Source: Zygaena filipendulae
Taxonomy: Eukaryota; Arthropoda; Insecta; Lepidoptera; Zygaenidae
Reading direction: 5' to 3'
Length of the DNA stretch: 64,000 nucleotides
NCBI GenBank assembly: GCA_907165275.2
Contig: OU015649.1
Span: 8,028,001 to 8,092,000, forward strand
Of the stretch, positions 1 through 11,863 are shown one piece after another. Positions within the stretch are counted from its first letter, which is position 1. The number at the start of each line of letters is the position of its first letter. The notes below the pieces were generated by a model that was given only the letters and a program-made list of their open reading frames with translations, had not been told where the DNA came from and ran no database searches. The position numbers and the translations under genes were made by a program.

Positions 1-539
1 CGCCGCGGTTTCACCCGCGCGAGTCTCGGAATTCCCGTAGGAACTTTAAAGTAGCCTAATTTACAACTTATAACATCAGCTAATAGGGAATATGCATGTG
101 ATTCAAATAAGAGTCAATTTTATTTTTTAAACTTTATTATTTCAGAATTATGCCTTCATCAATGTTTTTGATTAAAATTTATTTTTATGCAAGAATTTAA
201 TTTTTTTTAAAGTGCGATATTGCCGAGGGAATTTCAGATATTTGAAACACGACGCCATTGGCCAAAGCGCATAATATGATGTAAAAGTCTAATCTTGATT
301 TGTTTTTTTGAGTTTTGTTTTCTCTGACTGACATTGGCGTGAATAGTGCGCCTACCTATCCAAGGCGTCTGTTGCCAAATTAAAAAAAGAAGAAGAGTTT
401 TGTTTGTACTTTGGACTTCTGTATAGCAGATATTTGTATTAACACAGTGAATTCATCTGATTCAGATATGAATTTAACACCTGATTTCATAAAAGAAGAG
501 GCTAAAGCAGTAGTGGCAAACCTTGTATTTTTACTTTAC

Positions 540-675
540 TTGTATTTGTAATGAAAAGCACAGTGTTTACCTCAGATTAAAGAGACCTCAGATTATTTAG
601 TCCGTCGAAGTATTGGCGCCCTCGGTACGCTCGGATGCCAAACTCTGTCTTACTTTCCCCTGTACTATTGCTCAT
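540..675 (+). repeat. Repeat fragment next to the Cul3 splice acceptor
   Basis: This stretch (GTAATGAAAAGCACAGTGTT, then GGCGCCCTCGGTACGCTCGG and a CCCCTGTACTATT-type end) matches parts of 58140-58290 and 18340-18440. It ends about 22 bases before the Cul3 exon at 697, so the branch-point and pyrimidine region of that exon is probably repeat-derived. Confidence 0.6.
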
Positions 676-696
676 AGCGTGTATTGTTGTGCATAG

Positions 697-1632
<936 letters not shown>

Positions 1633-1649
1633 GTGCGTACACCGTCACA

Positions 1650-1681
1650 ACAACAACAACAACAGCAACAGCAACAGCAAC
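1650..1681 (+). repeat. CAA/CAG microsatellite just after the Cul3 stop
   Basis: About eleven CAA/CAG triplets lie 18 bases downstream of the Cul3 TAG, so they fall in the 3' UTR. A polyglutamine reading exists only in an unused frame. Confidence 0.85.
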
Positions 1682-1915
1682 GCCCTCACCGGGCCCGCCT
1701 GTGCGAGTGCGCGCGCGGTGCGCGAGGTGACGGCGCCTCATGTACGGAGCTGTATGCACGGGGCTCACTCGGTACCGTCTCGTTGAAATTAATACTAGCG
1801 GTCTATGTTTGGCTAGCGGTGCAAAAACACGTGGGTTCTGTGTGTCGCGTATGGCGTACGCGTAAACGTTATACCGCAGTGCGTTCGTACACGGTTTCGC
1901 TTGTACAGCTCCGAC

Positions 1916-2187
1916 CAGTGGTGGGCAAACTTTGTTAGTTTTATGAAGTTTCGGAGGAGGGCCATAATTATAAAAAATAATCATTTCATTTCTAAATCTT
2001 TCAACCATATTATAAAGTATAAACACTACATAGGTACACACTTGTACGAATGTTAGTTACAAATTACAATTTAACTTCTATTTGAAGATTCAAGTGACCC
2101 AGTCCCTCAAAAATGAACACATTTCGAAGGACCACCGCGGACCGGATTAAATCTTTTCGCGGGCCGTAGGTACTTTGCCCACCACTG
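1916..2187. mobile_element. Non-autonomous hAT-like element
   Basis: The terminal inverted repeat CAGTGGTGGGCAAA is matched by TTTGCCCACCACTG at the right end, giving a 272-bp element. Flanking octamers 1908-1915 (GCTCCGAC) and 2188-2195 (GCTTGGAC) agree at 6 of 8 bases, as expected of an old 8-bp hAT duplication. There is no transposase. It sits in the Cul3 3' UTR or just beyond it. Confidence 0.85.
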
Positions 2188-3522
2188 GCTTGGACTATTT
2201 AACCGAAAGGAGATGTCATTGACAACCTCCTCGGCCAGAAGTATGCGAGCGCGGCTCATGCCGTGCCGTGTATTGATGTTAGGTACTTGTGTGCGTATTT
2301 TTTGAGCCAGCTGAGGTTGTGTTCGAGCGTACCGCGTAATGTGCGTTACGTCGACCCCGCTTAAAGCGAGAGACTTTTCCTTCGGCACGTTGCGCCTATA
2401 GCGTCTCCAGTTGGTTGAATACTCGGTTTTCAGCGATTCCAAAACCGCGAAACCGCTGAGCCTTACAGGACGACACAATGAGGGTTTTTTTAAACGAAAA
2501 TAGACTGTAGAATGATACGGCGCCGCGAACTTATCATATACATTATCTGCGTTCATTTGTATAGTGTCAGGGACATGGCTCCGCCGGTGCCCGGTCTGCT
2601 TGCATTGCTCGGATCACGGCCACTCCACGTACGAACCTAGACATAAACCTGTTTATTATTAATGAGCCAACACTGACAACTCAGAACGTCACTTGGTGTT
2701 CCCCAGTGGAGGCGAAGGAAATTGCCATTTGCGATGACTAAATGATTGAAGAATGGTTGACGTCTCAATTTGAATATTAATAAATAATGCACCAAACATC
2801 AGTTATGTTTCTTAAATTTTAAATTAGATAAGAGAGAAAAATTTGTTCGAGCCCTTAGTTTATATGATTTGTATCCTTAGAAAGTCTCTTCATCAATATA
2901 TTTTTGAATTCTGTATCTTAAGAGATAAAAATTATAACATAATATCTAATATTTTATTCAGTAAAAGCCATGAACTTACAATGAAGACTTGTGTTTATTG
3001 TACTGTGTAGCAGCTATACAATGTTTTACTGAATCTCGATGTAAAAAATTTTTTGTAAATATTATGATTGTAGTTTAATTTGTACTGTACGTCCTGTGAA
3101 CTTTGCTGCGACTCTTTCTCCAGGACCAAATTAATTCTATAGATATTATCATGTTTTATTGCGGCATGTTTCAATGGAATCATGTGGTTATTGTGAATGA
3201 TACTTTAAAATAAATAAACCTAAAACTATTTTTGACGCTTTTTCAATAAGTCTGGAACATGAACAAAGTAAAATATTAACACTGCCTACCCACTCCAACT
3301 AAAGTTAAAAAGTTATAAACTCACTCTTAATACATAAAACGCGATAAGGTGTTGCTAATTAAAAATTGTATGTGAAAATTAGATTTTATTTTCAGGCCGT
3401 CACTGATTCAAGATTGTTAAGTACTTGAAGATTGCCAAGTGTTAGAAGTAATAGAAGTAACAAAAGTATTTAAATTATTTCGAAATAAAATTATTAGTTA
3501 TTATTAAAAAAAGCTATTTTAT
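2188..3522. other. Convergent intergenic gap between Cul3 and tectonic
   Basis: I see no conserved exon. An AATAAA at 2779-2784 on the plus strand could end the Cul3 transcript. Short ORFs on both strands show no family resemblance. Confidence 0.5.
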
Positions 3523-3523
3523 T
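3518..3523 (-). terminator. Candidate polyadenylation signal overlapping the tectonic stop
   Basis: On the minus strand the stop TAA (3525-3523) runs straight into AATAAA (3523-3518). I see no other AATAAA in the next 50 bases. If used, the 3' UTR would be only about 10-30 bases. Confidence 0.45.
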
Positions 3524-6392
3524 TAAAGAGGTCTACACAGGTGCAGTAACACACATGTTGTGAATATATTTATAAAGGCGGTCGCTTTAATATAATAGGC
3601 TTTATTTGAAGGATACGGTAGAAAGAAATCTTGCGGTAGATAAATGTTCAGTGGTGGCCCACCGGCGTATTCGAAGGCTGGGGGCGCCGACGCGTCGACG
3701 AACCTGACGTCCGCTGTCAGCACGACAGCCGTCGGGTCGTCAGCAGCGTACGTTAGGTTCGTTGTCCAAGGCTCAACTTGCGCTGACAAGATCTTGTTCT
3801 TGGGCTCGCTACCATCATCGCCCACATCGGCAAATGTGAAAATAAACGATACAGCCGTGATTACATTATAGCAACGTAACTGATTAGTCTTTTCCACATA
3901 TTCCTCATAAGGATGCGAGATTTTTGTCAGATCAAATTGCACAAGAATCCAATCTTCATCGTGTAAATTAATGGGATTCCCATATGGAGAAATGTAAACT
4001 TTTTCATTTAAACCTAACATGGCGTTTATATTGCTTTGGATTCTTTGACAAGTAAAGTTATTGCGTGGATTATATTGTGCATTAGACAATCGACATTTAG
4101 ATCTTGTGTTAGTACCGAATAATATGTAATTTCTGGTCGTATTCGATAGTTTACATATTCCATTATTTTCATCAAAGTATGACAAATACCTTCTTTGTTC
4201 ATAGCTTCGGTTCAAAAACGTATCAGAGTGATTTGACTGAACGTACGAAGACAAAACAGGTAAACCGTACAGATAACCAGGATTTCCACTGAGTTCAATA
4301 ATTTTATCAATTGATTCATTCGCTAATATGAATCTCACATTTACTTCTTGTGACATGAACGGCATAAGTATTGAAACCTTTTGTGTGTAAAATCGTATAG
4401 TTGCGTTTATCACTTTAGAATTTTGATGATAAAAAACATACTCGACCCTCATTGCTAGGCCTGTACATGTATTTTCAGTGCAAGATGGCTGATGCAAGCT
4501 TTTATTGAAATTAATGCAAACTTCGTCGTCACAAACCATTAAAGTCCAATTAACGCAATGAAGATAGCTGCAATTCTGTTGAAAAAAAAATGATATTATT
4601 AATTACCTAGGTATTTTTCATACATTGTGCCTTAAATACTAGATACATCCGACTAAGGGCGTGTTCACATTAAACTTGCAGTTTGCGACTAACTGTAAAC
4701 TATAGCTAAACACCAAGCTTTAGAATTGCACTTTAATTCGTGGAGTTAAAGTAAGCATGAGATTCTTTCGCAAACGTTAATTTGCTTAACTTCAGTTAGT
4801 CACTGATTCGCGGCTCTTGAGAGTGAGCGACTCGGCGTCAACCGGGCCGGCAGGCAAAACAATACCTACGCTTCTCAAACTCTTAAAAGGAAAATAGACT
4901 GAGTCTCAATTTATCTCTTAATTCGAATATATGTATAATACCTAGTATTTCCGGAACAACCTAATAAAATAATTCATAATCCTAAGACTATAAACCAACC
5001 ATGGAATCATTGAAGCTGCTATTCATTGGGATTATAACTTTTGTCTCTTCATATGCCTCAAGTATGCGAAGCATTTCAAGGTCGTTTAATTTTACAATGC
5101 ACTCAATATTTTCCGCTCTCAAAAATTTGACTGGCGTTCTACTAGAACAGTAATTATTCGTTTTGGCCGACGGCAAATCTAAAAAAAAAACATACATTCA
5201 TTCGAACATAGAACCTCCTCCTTTTTGGAAGTCGGTTAAAATGTGTGACATCATGAAACATATAAAAGTAGTAGCTATAGTAGGTATGTATTTTAGAAAT
5301 ACCTAAATGTTTTTTTACATACGGACCCATGTAATAGGTGGAATAGTTCCGTAGGAGCCACAAAAGATCACCATAAGCATATTCTTTATGAGTAACTTCC
5401 CTTGACAACTTTGTTTTCGTATAAGTGTGCCATTTAAATGATCTGTCTATTACTTCAGCAAGATATTCTGTGTTATTCTGGAAAAGTAAATTAATAACAA
5501 TTTAACCAAAAAATTGTTCGTATGTAATGTACCAGCGACTTAATTTGAAAGTAGGTCTCATGTTATCATATAGCTATAGGTACCTTTTGATAATTCACTT
5601 TTCTCTTTTTTGGTACATTAGTTTTGGCTACGCAAAAAAGATTATCTATTGTATTACTTGAATATTTTTCGCTGTTAAAATAAAGGGGATACAGGAAACA
5701 AATGTCTTCTCCGTTATGACTTCTTGTGGTAGTTCCCGAGCAATTAATGAACATTTTTATTTCATTATTCGTACAGTCATCATCACAGCAGCAGTTGATA
5801 TCACATACTTCATACTGAAAGAAATTAATGCTGTGAATATAATTCGTTGCAGATTCCTCTTATATTTTACTCGACAACGATAATTTTTATTGCTAACTAG
5901 ATATATACCCACCAATAAATTACAGTTACATTCTTTGTGACTGAGAGTCTTCTTAGGAATATTAAGCATTAAAGATTCGTTCTTTTTCGCAGATAAAGTT
6001 ATATCTGTTACATTATTTAATTCTGTGCTCGTCATGAAGGTCTCTGTTGAGAAAAATCCGTTCGTGGTCGTACTATTTTCGTCATAAAATACCTCATAAA
6101 TGGTGGTCGATAAATCTGTTGATGTCGCTAGTATATTATTCGGTAAAGAAGTGTTGTCATAATATACTTTGGTTGATGGCTTATTAATATTGTCATTTTT
6201 TTGTATATTTGCATTTGTGCGAAAATATAGCGCATTTTGCTTTTTTATAACGTCATTTATTCTTCGCTTGTGACTAGTTTCATTAAGATCATTATTATAA
6301 CTCAGTTGAAACTTTTCATTTATATAATCCATAACAACAAATTGTACAAGGATAGATAACAAAGTGAAACCTAAATAAGTTATTACTTTCAT
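3523..6392 (-). CDS. Tctn: Tectonic (transition-zone MKS-complex protein)
   Basis: Tectonics are secreted or membrane-tethered proteins of the MKS/B9 complex at the ciliary transition zone, needed for ciliogenesis and membrane gating. Exons on the minus strand are 6392-5913, 5814-5584, 5477-5303, 5178-5000 and 4575-3523; all junctions are GT-AG and in phase, giving about 705 residues. Residues 1-24 are a hydrophobic signal peptide, followed by a Ser/Thr/Asn-rich stretch. The hallmark cysteine cluster spans the first junction: ECNCNLL joined to YEVCDINCCCDDDC (about 154-174). GNPGYLYGLPVL (about 452-463) is the second family motif. A hydrophobic segment (about 679-702) ends the protein. The start has A at -3 and lies three bases after the B9D2 stop. 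Intron 3 holds a LINE-tail repeat. The exon 4 donor (GTTGGT at 4999) and exon 5 acceptor are the least certain junctions. Confidence 0.95.
5203..5245. repeat. LINE-tail type repeat in tectonic intron 3
   Basis: AACCTCCTCCTTTTTGGAAG followed by TCGGTTAAAA is a motif that recurs near 32360, 42580, 45800 and, inverted, near 14640, 24755 and 54860. It is a widespread retroposon end rather than tectonic sequence. Confidence 0.6.
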
Positions 6393-6395
6393 TCT

Positions 6396-8511
6396 TTACT
6401 TATACTCTACTCCAAATTGGCAAAAATTTCGTACAACTATATCAAAGTCGAATGTAATAAAGCCTTTCGATTGAGTTTTTAATTTAAATCTGAAATGCAA
6501 AAACATTTTTTATTATTAGGTACCAAAGAGTATTTTCCTGAAAATTTATTTTGGTTAGGTATGCTTAATGTAAAAAACGAAAGAAAAGCAACTTAGTACC
6601 TATCTGTTCCTAGATTAACAATATCAGTTTGCAAGAGTTGATGTGATCCACCAAGGAAGTATTGCCGAATTCTGTCTGCGAGTGTATTAGCTAAAGGGAT
6701 CCAACAAGGCACTCTCACTTTGTGGTGACCTGGAGTAGTGGGCACATTACAGCAGCCGTACCCGACTGTCCAAGAACGACCCAGAAAATCAAGGCAATTT
6801 GCTTGTAATACTATTTTTGGCCAACCTTGAATTAAAAAAAAACTTTGTTAGCAAGCATGATGTTTTCAGTAATAATTCCAGACCCAAGATACAAACAAGG
6901 TTTAACACATGTGAAGGCTACTTGTCCTGTGTCGTGGATTTTCTTGTGTTGATATAAAACTAGCTGTTCACTGTGGCTTCACCCGTGAGGTACCTGTTAC
7001 CGAAAAATGGACATATTTTTTTTTATTTATTGTTTTGTTACAAAATGGACATAGATTGTTACATTATTATAATTACTATTGTAAAAGGGTTTTTTTTGAG
7101 ATCATGTGAACATTCTTAACTCAATCATGCAAAGAATGGGCATGTTGACTAATTTTTATTTTTTAGTCCGTCTTGTAGATTATTAAAAAATATTGGACAC
7201 GTATTTTTTCTTTTTTTACGTAATCAAAAAATAACGGCGATATATTGAGTTGAAATTTCGCGTGACGTCACTATTCTGACAATTTGTATGGCTGTTTTGC
7301 GGTTAGTGACGTCACGACCTCCTCATCCTAAACTTTAATGCGCTTCATCTCTGTTTATTTTAATTTATTTAAAAAAGCAAAAAATACGTCTCTATTGTTT
7401 TTTTTATTTTCTAACTGACGGACTAATTAGAATTTTGATTTTCAATAGTAGTCAACATCCCTATTCCTGGAAAAATCAGACATTTACGACTGGGGCACTC
7501 AGCACTGCAGTCAACAGCTAATACCTTAGTAGGCAGGTATTCGGTATTCTGTGTGTAGTTTCGATGTGGATCCCCCACATACTCCTAGCACTACAGAACT
7601 ATTTTTTTTTATGATATGATTCTATATTAATTGATGACGGGTTACTTTCATCCTAAGTTCCTGCGGGAATGTATCTACCAAAATTCATGCAGGCGAAACC
7701 GCGGGCAAAATAGCTAGTAAATAGTAATATAATGTGAAGCATACCTTGTAATCCGTTAGTAATGTAATGGATATCGATCGGATGTGACCAGACAAATGAA
7801 TTATTGTAGTCCGCTTTTCCACAAACAGTCTGCCCTTCGGGAAATCCAGCTATGATAGTCCAGTTCGGACCTACATTTCCAGTAAAAAATATACGACTAT
7901 AACCCTTGCGTAAAAACCTAACTAGCTGCCGCGGTTTCACCCGCGGTAATTTCGGAGTTCCCGCGGGAATTCCGGGATAAAAAGTACCCTATGTTCTTCT
8001 CTGTACCCCTGAAAACGTGCATGCCAAATTTCATCCAAATCCGTTCAGCCATTTTTGCGTGATTGAATAAACGTATGCGAGGGTAAGAGCTCAAAACATG
8101 CTCGAAAGCGCATTTTCATCCGACTTGCTTCAAATTTATCGTCACTGCTCAGCTCCTATGTGTTTTAGCGTTATGTTAGATGGCCTATAACTTGCCCAGG
8201 AGTATGGACTACAATCGTACCAAGTTTGGTGAAAATCCCTTCAGTAGTTTTTGTTCCATGCGTGCACGTAAAGACAGACAGAAAAAAATTTAGTATTTAC
8301 TGATTGCATTTTTGGCATCAGTATCGATCACCATTCGTCCTCCAATATTAATTTTGAATATATATTCAATGTACAGAATTGACCTCTCTACAGTTTTATT
8401 ATATAGATAGATTAGGTACGTACCTGATTGAAATGAAAAACGACAAAATAAAGATATTTCTGGGAAATCAGATGCACTTCCCAACTTTCCTAATATATGG
8501 AGTTCTGCCAT
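6396..8511 (-). CDS. B9d2: B9 domain-containing protein 2
   Basis: B9D2 is a C2-like B9-domain protein of the MKS transition-zone complex, working with B9D1, MKS1 and tectonics. Exons on the minus strand are 8511-8424, 7870-7745, 6825-6600 and 6489-6396, all GT-AG and in phase, encoding 177 residues; the human protein has 175. The start MAELHILGKL matches the family N-terminus. WSHPIDIHYITNGLQGWP (residues 57-74) is the family core. WTVGYGCCNVP and FLGGSHQLLQTDIV follow, and VVRNFCQFGVEYK is the conserved end. Intron 2 (7744-6826) carries a retroposon and a 324-bp MITE; intron 1 (8423-7871) carries another retroposon. The last exon is shared with the start of tectonic: TAA at 6398-6396, AGA, then ATG at 6392. 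No separate promoter or poly(A) signal is visible between them. Confidence 0.96.
7138..7461. mobile_element. CRE-bearing MITE, copy in B9D2 intron 2
   Basis: Ends are GGGCATGTTGACTA and TAGTCAACATCCC, i.e. imperfect inverted repeats flanked by AT/TA. Long internal arms repeat AGTCCGTC/GACGGACT and TGACGTCA (7263-7270 and 7307-7314). It is nearly identical to the copy at 62749-63071. Diverged relatives lie near 16706, 17190, 28020 and 49134. The TA-flanked form suggests a Tc1/mariner-type MITE; no coding capacity. Confidence 0.8.
7924..8290. repeat. Retroposon fragment, CCGCGG...AAAAAGTACCCTATG family
   Basis: It contains GCCGCGGTTTCACCCGCGG, CCCGCGGGAATTCCGGGAT and AAAAAGTACCCTATGTTC, then text on fitting genomic targets with a degenerate tail. 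The same family recurs at 1-110, 6960-7715, 15000-16195, 20190-20375, 26230-26665, 31690-31865, 34125-34430, 36280-36335, 43725-44150, 45630-45680, 46690-46760, 47055-47215, 60200-60340, 62000-62140, 62590-63130 and 63160-63355. I read it as 3' ends of non-LTR retroposons or SINEs; the exact family is not assigned. Confidence 0.7.
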
Positions 8512-9480
8512 TAGATAAATGACTGTACATGTGTAGGTATTTATTGAACAAATTTTTTAATCAAAATATTTAAAGCTTAGAGCAAAATTGCACAAATCGT
8601 GAAGCTGACGTGAAGAATTGAGGATATACCTTCTTCTTCAATTATAACAATCTATCGCGATTTATCGCATTTTTCTGCCAATGTACGTATTTTTAGTAGG
8701 TAATTAAGTAATTTTGGCGAAACTCCAATGATAGTATTAGATTGTTCTCCAAGATAAAACACGATTCTCTCTCGAAAACAAGCTTCTTTTTTGGAAAACA
8801 AAATGCAGAATTGAGGATATTGCGTCTGTACTCTACCTACCTACCTACCTACCCACGGGCCACGTAGTGATTACCTTCTCTCTGTACCTACCTCCTACCT
8901 ACTTTATGTTTGTTTACCTTACACATTGGTATCCATGGTAACGGCCAACTGACAAATGACCTTTTTTTTGTTTTTACCCCAATGGGGAAGGCAAAAGAAA
9001 CTAAGTCTATATAGCCAATTTAGTTTTATTTATCTTCTTCTGAAGTTAATTTCATTGAAATGAATTGGTGAGATGCATTTCGATGCTTTACTGGAACTTT
9101 TGGCAGCAACTCTTCACAGTTGAACCGTAATAGGACGCTCTGTGGGAAGTTGTATAGTAAAACGACAACCTCCCGATGAACGCCCCATTTCATTTTATTT
9201 CACTGTTTTCATCTCAGAATAATAGAGGTTTCATACACTGTTCATCACTAATGGATCACTATCATGCAAAATCCACAACATTCACACGATATTAATAAAC
9301 TAATTTGCAAAACAAAGAAATAAAACTGACGTCCGTCACTGCTAAAATCCCGCCATAAGATCCTGACAAATGACAGGCATGACAGCAGCACTGAGGCGCG
9401 TTCCGTGGATTCGCACGAGTACACTCGAGCACACTATCTGAGGCGCGTTCCGCGGATTCGTACGAATGCACTCAAGCGCG
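8512..9480. other. Region upstream of B9D2
   Basis: No exon is recognised. It holds a (CTAC)n run at 8836-8857 and a repeat (about 8960-9150) with ACCCCAATGGGGAAGGCAAA and AGATGCATTTCGATGCTTTA, related to 20820-21530 and 27200-27360. The promoter of the B9D2-tectonic unit should be in the first few hundred bases, but I see no clear core element. Confidence 0.45.
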
Positions 9481-9487
9481 CTCGATA

Positions 9488-10420
9488 ACCGTTCTGTGGC
9501 TTGGTTAAATTCTCAGGCTAAATTTTACTCTGACAGCTGTCAGAGTGTAGTTTCACCCGTTACGTGGTTCAGAGTGCAGCAACCAAACAACCATCGCCGA
9601 AGCAAGTTAATTTTCACTCTGACAGATATGTATTGTTTAAGAAGTGTCAAATTTTACGCCAAAAACCGAATTCGTCGAAAAATAAATCAATTGGAGTTCT
9701 TAAGAACAAAGGGGAGGTGTCGTAGTTACAAAAAGTTTATAATTGGATGCAAAACAGTGTTATTCGCAATGTGAGATAAGAGAAAACAAATGGTGCCTGA
9801 AATTTCAAATATTTTGAGGTTATAAAAACAACTCGATTGTTCTGTGGCTGTTCGATTGTTCTGTGGATTGTTCTGTTAAAATTTCACTCAAAAGAGTGAA
9901 ATTTTAACCAAACAACTGCGCCCAAACCCACGGAACGCACACCTGCCCGTTCCGTGGCTTGGTGAAATTTTACTCTGACATCAGTCAGCTGAGCATAGTT
10001 TCACCCGTTCCGTGGCTCCGAGTGCAGCAACCTCAGAAGAATATGCTTTAGTTATTCTTCTGAGGCTGAGGCAGCAACCAAACAACCATCTCTGAAGCAA
10101 GTGAATTTTCACTCTGACAGCTATGTGACGTTTAAGAAATGTTGAAGTTTGCGCCAAAAATCGTATTCATCGAAAAATAAATCAATCGGAGAACGAACGA
10201 ACTAAGGGGAAGTGCCGTAGTCACAAAAAGTTTATAATTGGATGTAAAACAGTCTTAGACGCAATGTGAGTTAAAAATGAAAAAATGAGAGAAAAAATGG
10301 CGCCTGAAATTTCAAATATTTTGAGGTTATAAAAACAACTCGATCGTTCCGTGGCTTGGTTGCAACTCAAAAGAGTTAAATTTTAACCGAAAAACTACGC
10401 CCAAAGCCACGCAATCCAGA
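9488..10420. repeat. Two-unit tandem of a MITE-like repeat (about 460 bp each)
   Basis: Unit A (about 9488-9948) and unit B (about 9949-10420) align through AGTTTCACCCGTT, CCAAACAACCATC, CGAAAAATAAATCAAT, AAAGTTTATAATTGGATG and CTGAAATTTCAAATATTTTG. The motif TTCCGTGGCTTGG recurs inverted as CCCAAAGCCACG at the outer ends, so two related elements share an edge. Unit B also holds the short palindrome at 10032-10064. Confidence 0.7.
10032..10064. mobile_element. 33-bp palindromic micro-insertion
   Basis: Arms CTCAGAAGAATA and TATTCTTCTGAG (12 bp, perfect) enclose 9 bases. The octamer GCAGCAAC occurs immediately left (10024-10031) and again at 10071-10078, after six extra bases. Unit A of the same tandem lacks the palindrome and has one octamer copy. 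The arms are identical to those at 21081-21108. Confidence 0.65.
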
Positions 10421-10564
10421 CTGCAAATTTTTCTATATTTATTTTGTACTTTTTATTTTTACTATTTGTTTTATTATAATATGAGATTAGAAAAAATAAT
10501 AAAGATTGTCTTACCTACTTATTGTATAAATAATTACCGAAGAAAGGAAGAAATCACCAGTTTT

Positions 10565-10680
10565 TGAAATATTTTAAAGGCCGCTCCACATTCGCGCGCG
10601 ACGCGCGCAAAGCCGCCAAACACCCGCGAACCATGATACCACACTTATAGTTCGCGGGTGTTTCGCGACTTCGGAAAGCG
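10565..10680. repeat. GC-rich inverted-repeat patch
   Basis: AACACCCGCGAAC and GTTCGCGGGTGTTT form an inverted pair beside a CGCGCGCGACGCGCG run. It looks like a mobile-element remnant of unassigned type. Confidence 0.4.
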
Positions 10681-10726
10681 CTTAAAAGTTTTCACCCAGC
10701 TATGGCAGCACTGTTTGACCGGCGCG

Positions 10727-11572
10727 TAGGGATGTGACATTGAGAGAAAAAAAACGATTTATATTTTAATCAATTTTTGTCTCTTTAAAAATAATCGATT
10801 TTTGATTAATCGATTTAAATGGGGAAAAAAATCTTCTTCTTCCGCCCCTGATCTCATTATTTGGGGTCGGGTCTCCTCACATTTTTGCGCCAAGAGCACC
10901 TGTCTTGGGTTGTCGGATCCGGCAATTGGGCTTGCTTGAGGTCTCTTTCTATATTTGACCACCAGGTCAATGGCGGGCGGCCTCTACCTTTTTTGCGTTC
11001 CGGCAGGTTTAGTGCAATTTTTACTACATGGTCATCCTCTCGGTCTCGTCTTTGGATGTGTCCATACCATCTGAGGCGGTTTTCAGTGATATTGTCTGTA
11101 ATTGGCGCGATTTTAAAGCTGCCTCGCACATATTCATCAAAGATCATATAATCACTACGTTTTCATTGCGAATTTTATCAAGCTTGGTTACGCCCCCAGC
11201 CCATCTAAGCATCTTCATTTCGTTGGTATGTACTTTTTGTTCATGCGTCTTCTTCACTGTCCAGCATTCGGAGCCATACAGAAGCGCTAAGCGTACCGCT
11301 GTTTTATAGACTTTTGTTTTTACAGGGATACGTGGGTCGCACAGTACGCTTGTGAGCGCCATTTTTGTCATGCTACTCTAATTCTGTGGTTCACATCAGC
11401 ATCAACGTTGGCATCTGTTGTGAGCATAGAGCCGAAGTATTTGAATTTTTGTACTGTTGGAATAGGTGTTAAGCCAATGTAGATAGTTTCCGTTTGAGGA
11501 AAAAAATCTATTTTTAATAAAAACTCGATTTTTTCGATTATTTTATTAATCGATTATTTTTTCACATCCCTA
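10727..11572. mobile_element. hAT-like non-autonomous element carrying a LINE fragment
   Basis: Terminal repeats are TAGGGATGTGA and TCACATCCCTA. The flanking octamer CCGGCGCG is exact on both sides (10719-10726 and 11573-11580), the 8-bp duplication typical of hAT transposition. Just inside each end lie AT-rich blocks with ATCGATT/AATCGAT motifs. The 846-bp interior is not hAT coding sequence but a minus-strand reverse-transcriptase fragment. Confidence 0.85.
10858..11500 (-). pseudogene. C-terminal reverse-transcriptase fragment of a non-LTR retrotransposon
   Basis: The minus strand reads GLTPIPTVQKFKYFGSM, then GSECWTVKKTHEQKV, MLRWAGGVTKLDKIRNE, LRWYGHIQRRD, KGRGRPPLTWWSNIERDL and a RRPDPK end. 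This succession is typical of the C-terminal region after the polymerase motifs in LINE-type open reading frames of insects. The frame breaks near 11145 and again near 11370. The polymerase core with YADD is absent. It lies wholly inside the TIRs of the hAT-like element, so it was captured by it or inserted into it. Confidence 0.75.
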
Positions 11573-11863
11573 CCGGCGCGGTCTGTACTCTGTAGTTACT
11601 CTGTGTGTGCACGTCGCGGTTTGTATTGTTGTATTTATAATTTTCAAAGTCAATTACCTACGTCATACGTAATAGGTACGGTCTACAAACAATCGAGCTA
11701 CAATCTATCTACAACATATTGTGTGTTCTGTGATCTACATTCTACAATAAATCTTGTTAATTTGTGATTCTACATTCTACAATCATACGGATTACGGTAG
11801 GATCTGGTAGTATCTCTAAGTAGTTTGTGCCACAATCTAATTCGTAATACCTACCCTATAATA

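Noticed and set aside
2107..2556. 149-codon ORF on the minus strand downstream of Cul3
   Set aside because: Its C-terminal third runs through the inverted end of the hAT-like MITE at 1916-2187, and no family motif is visible.
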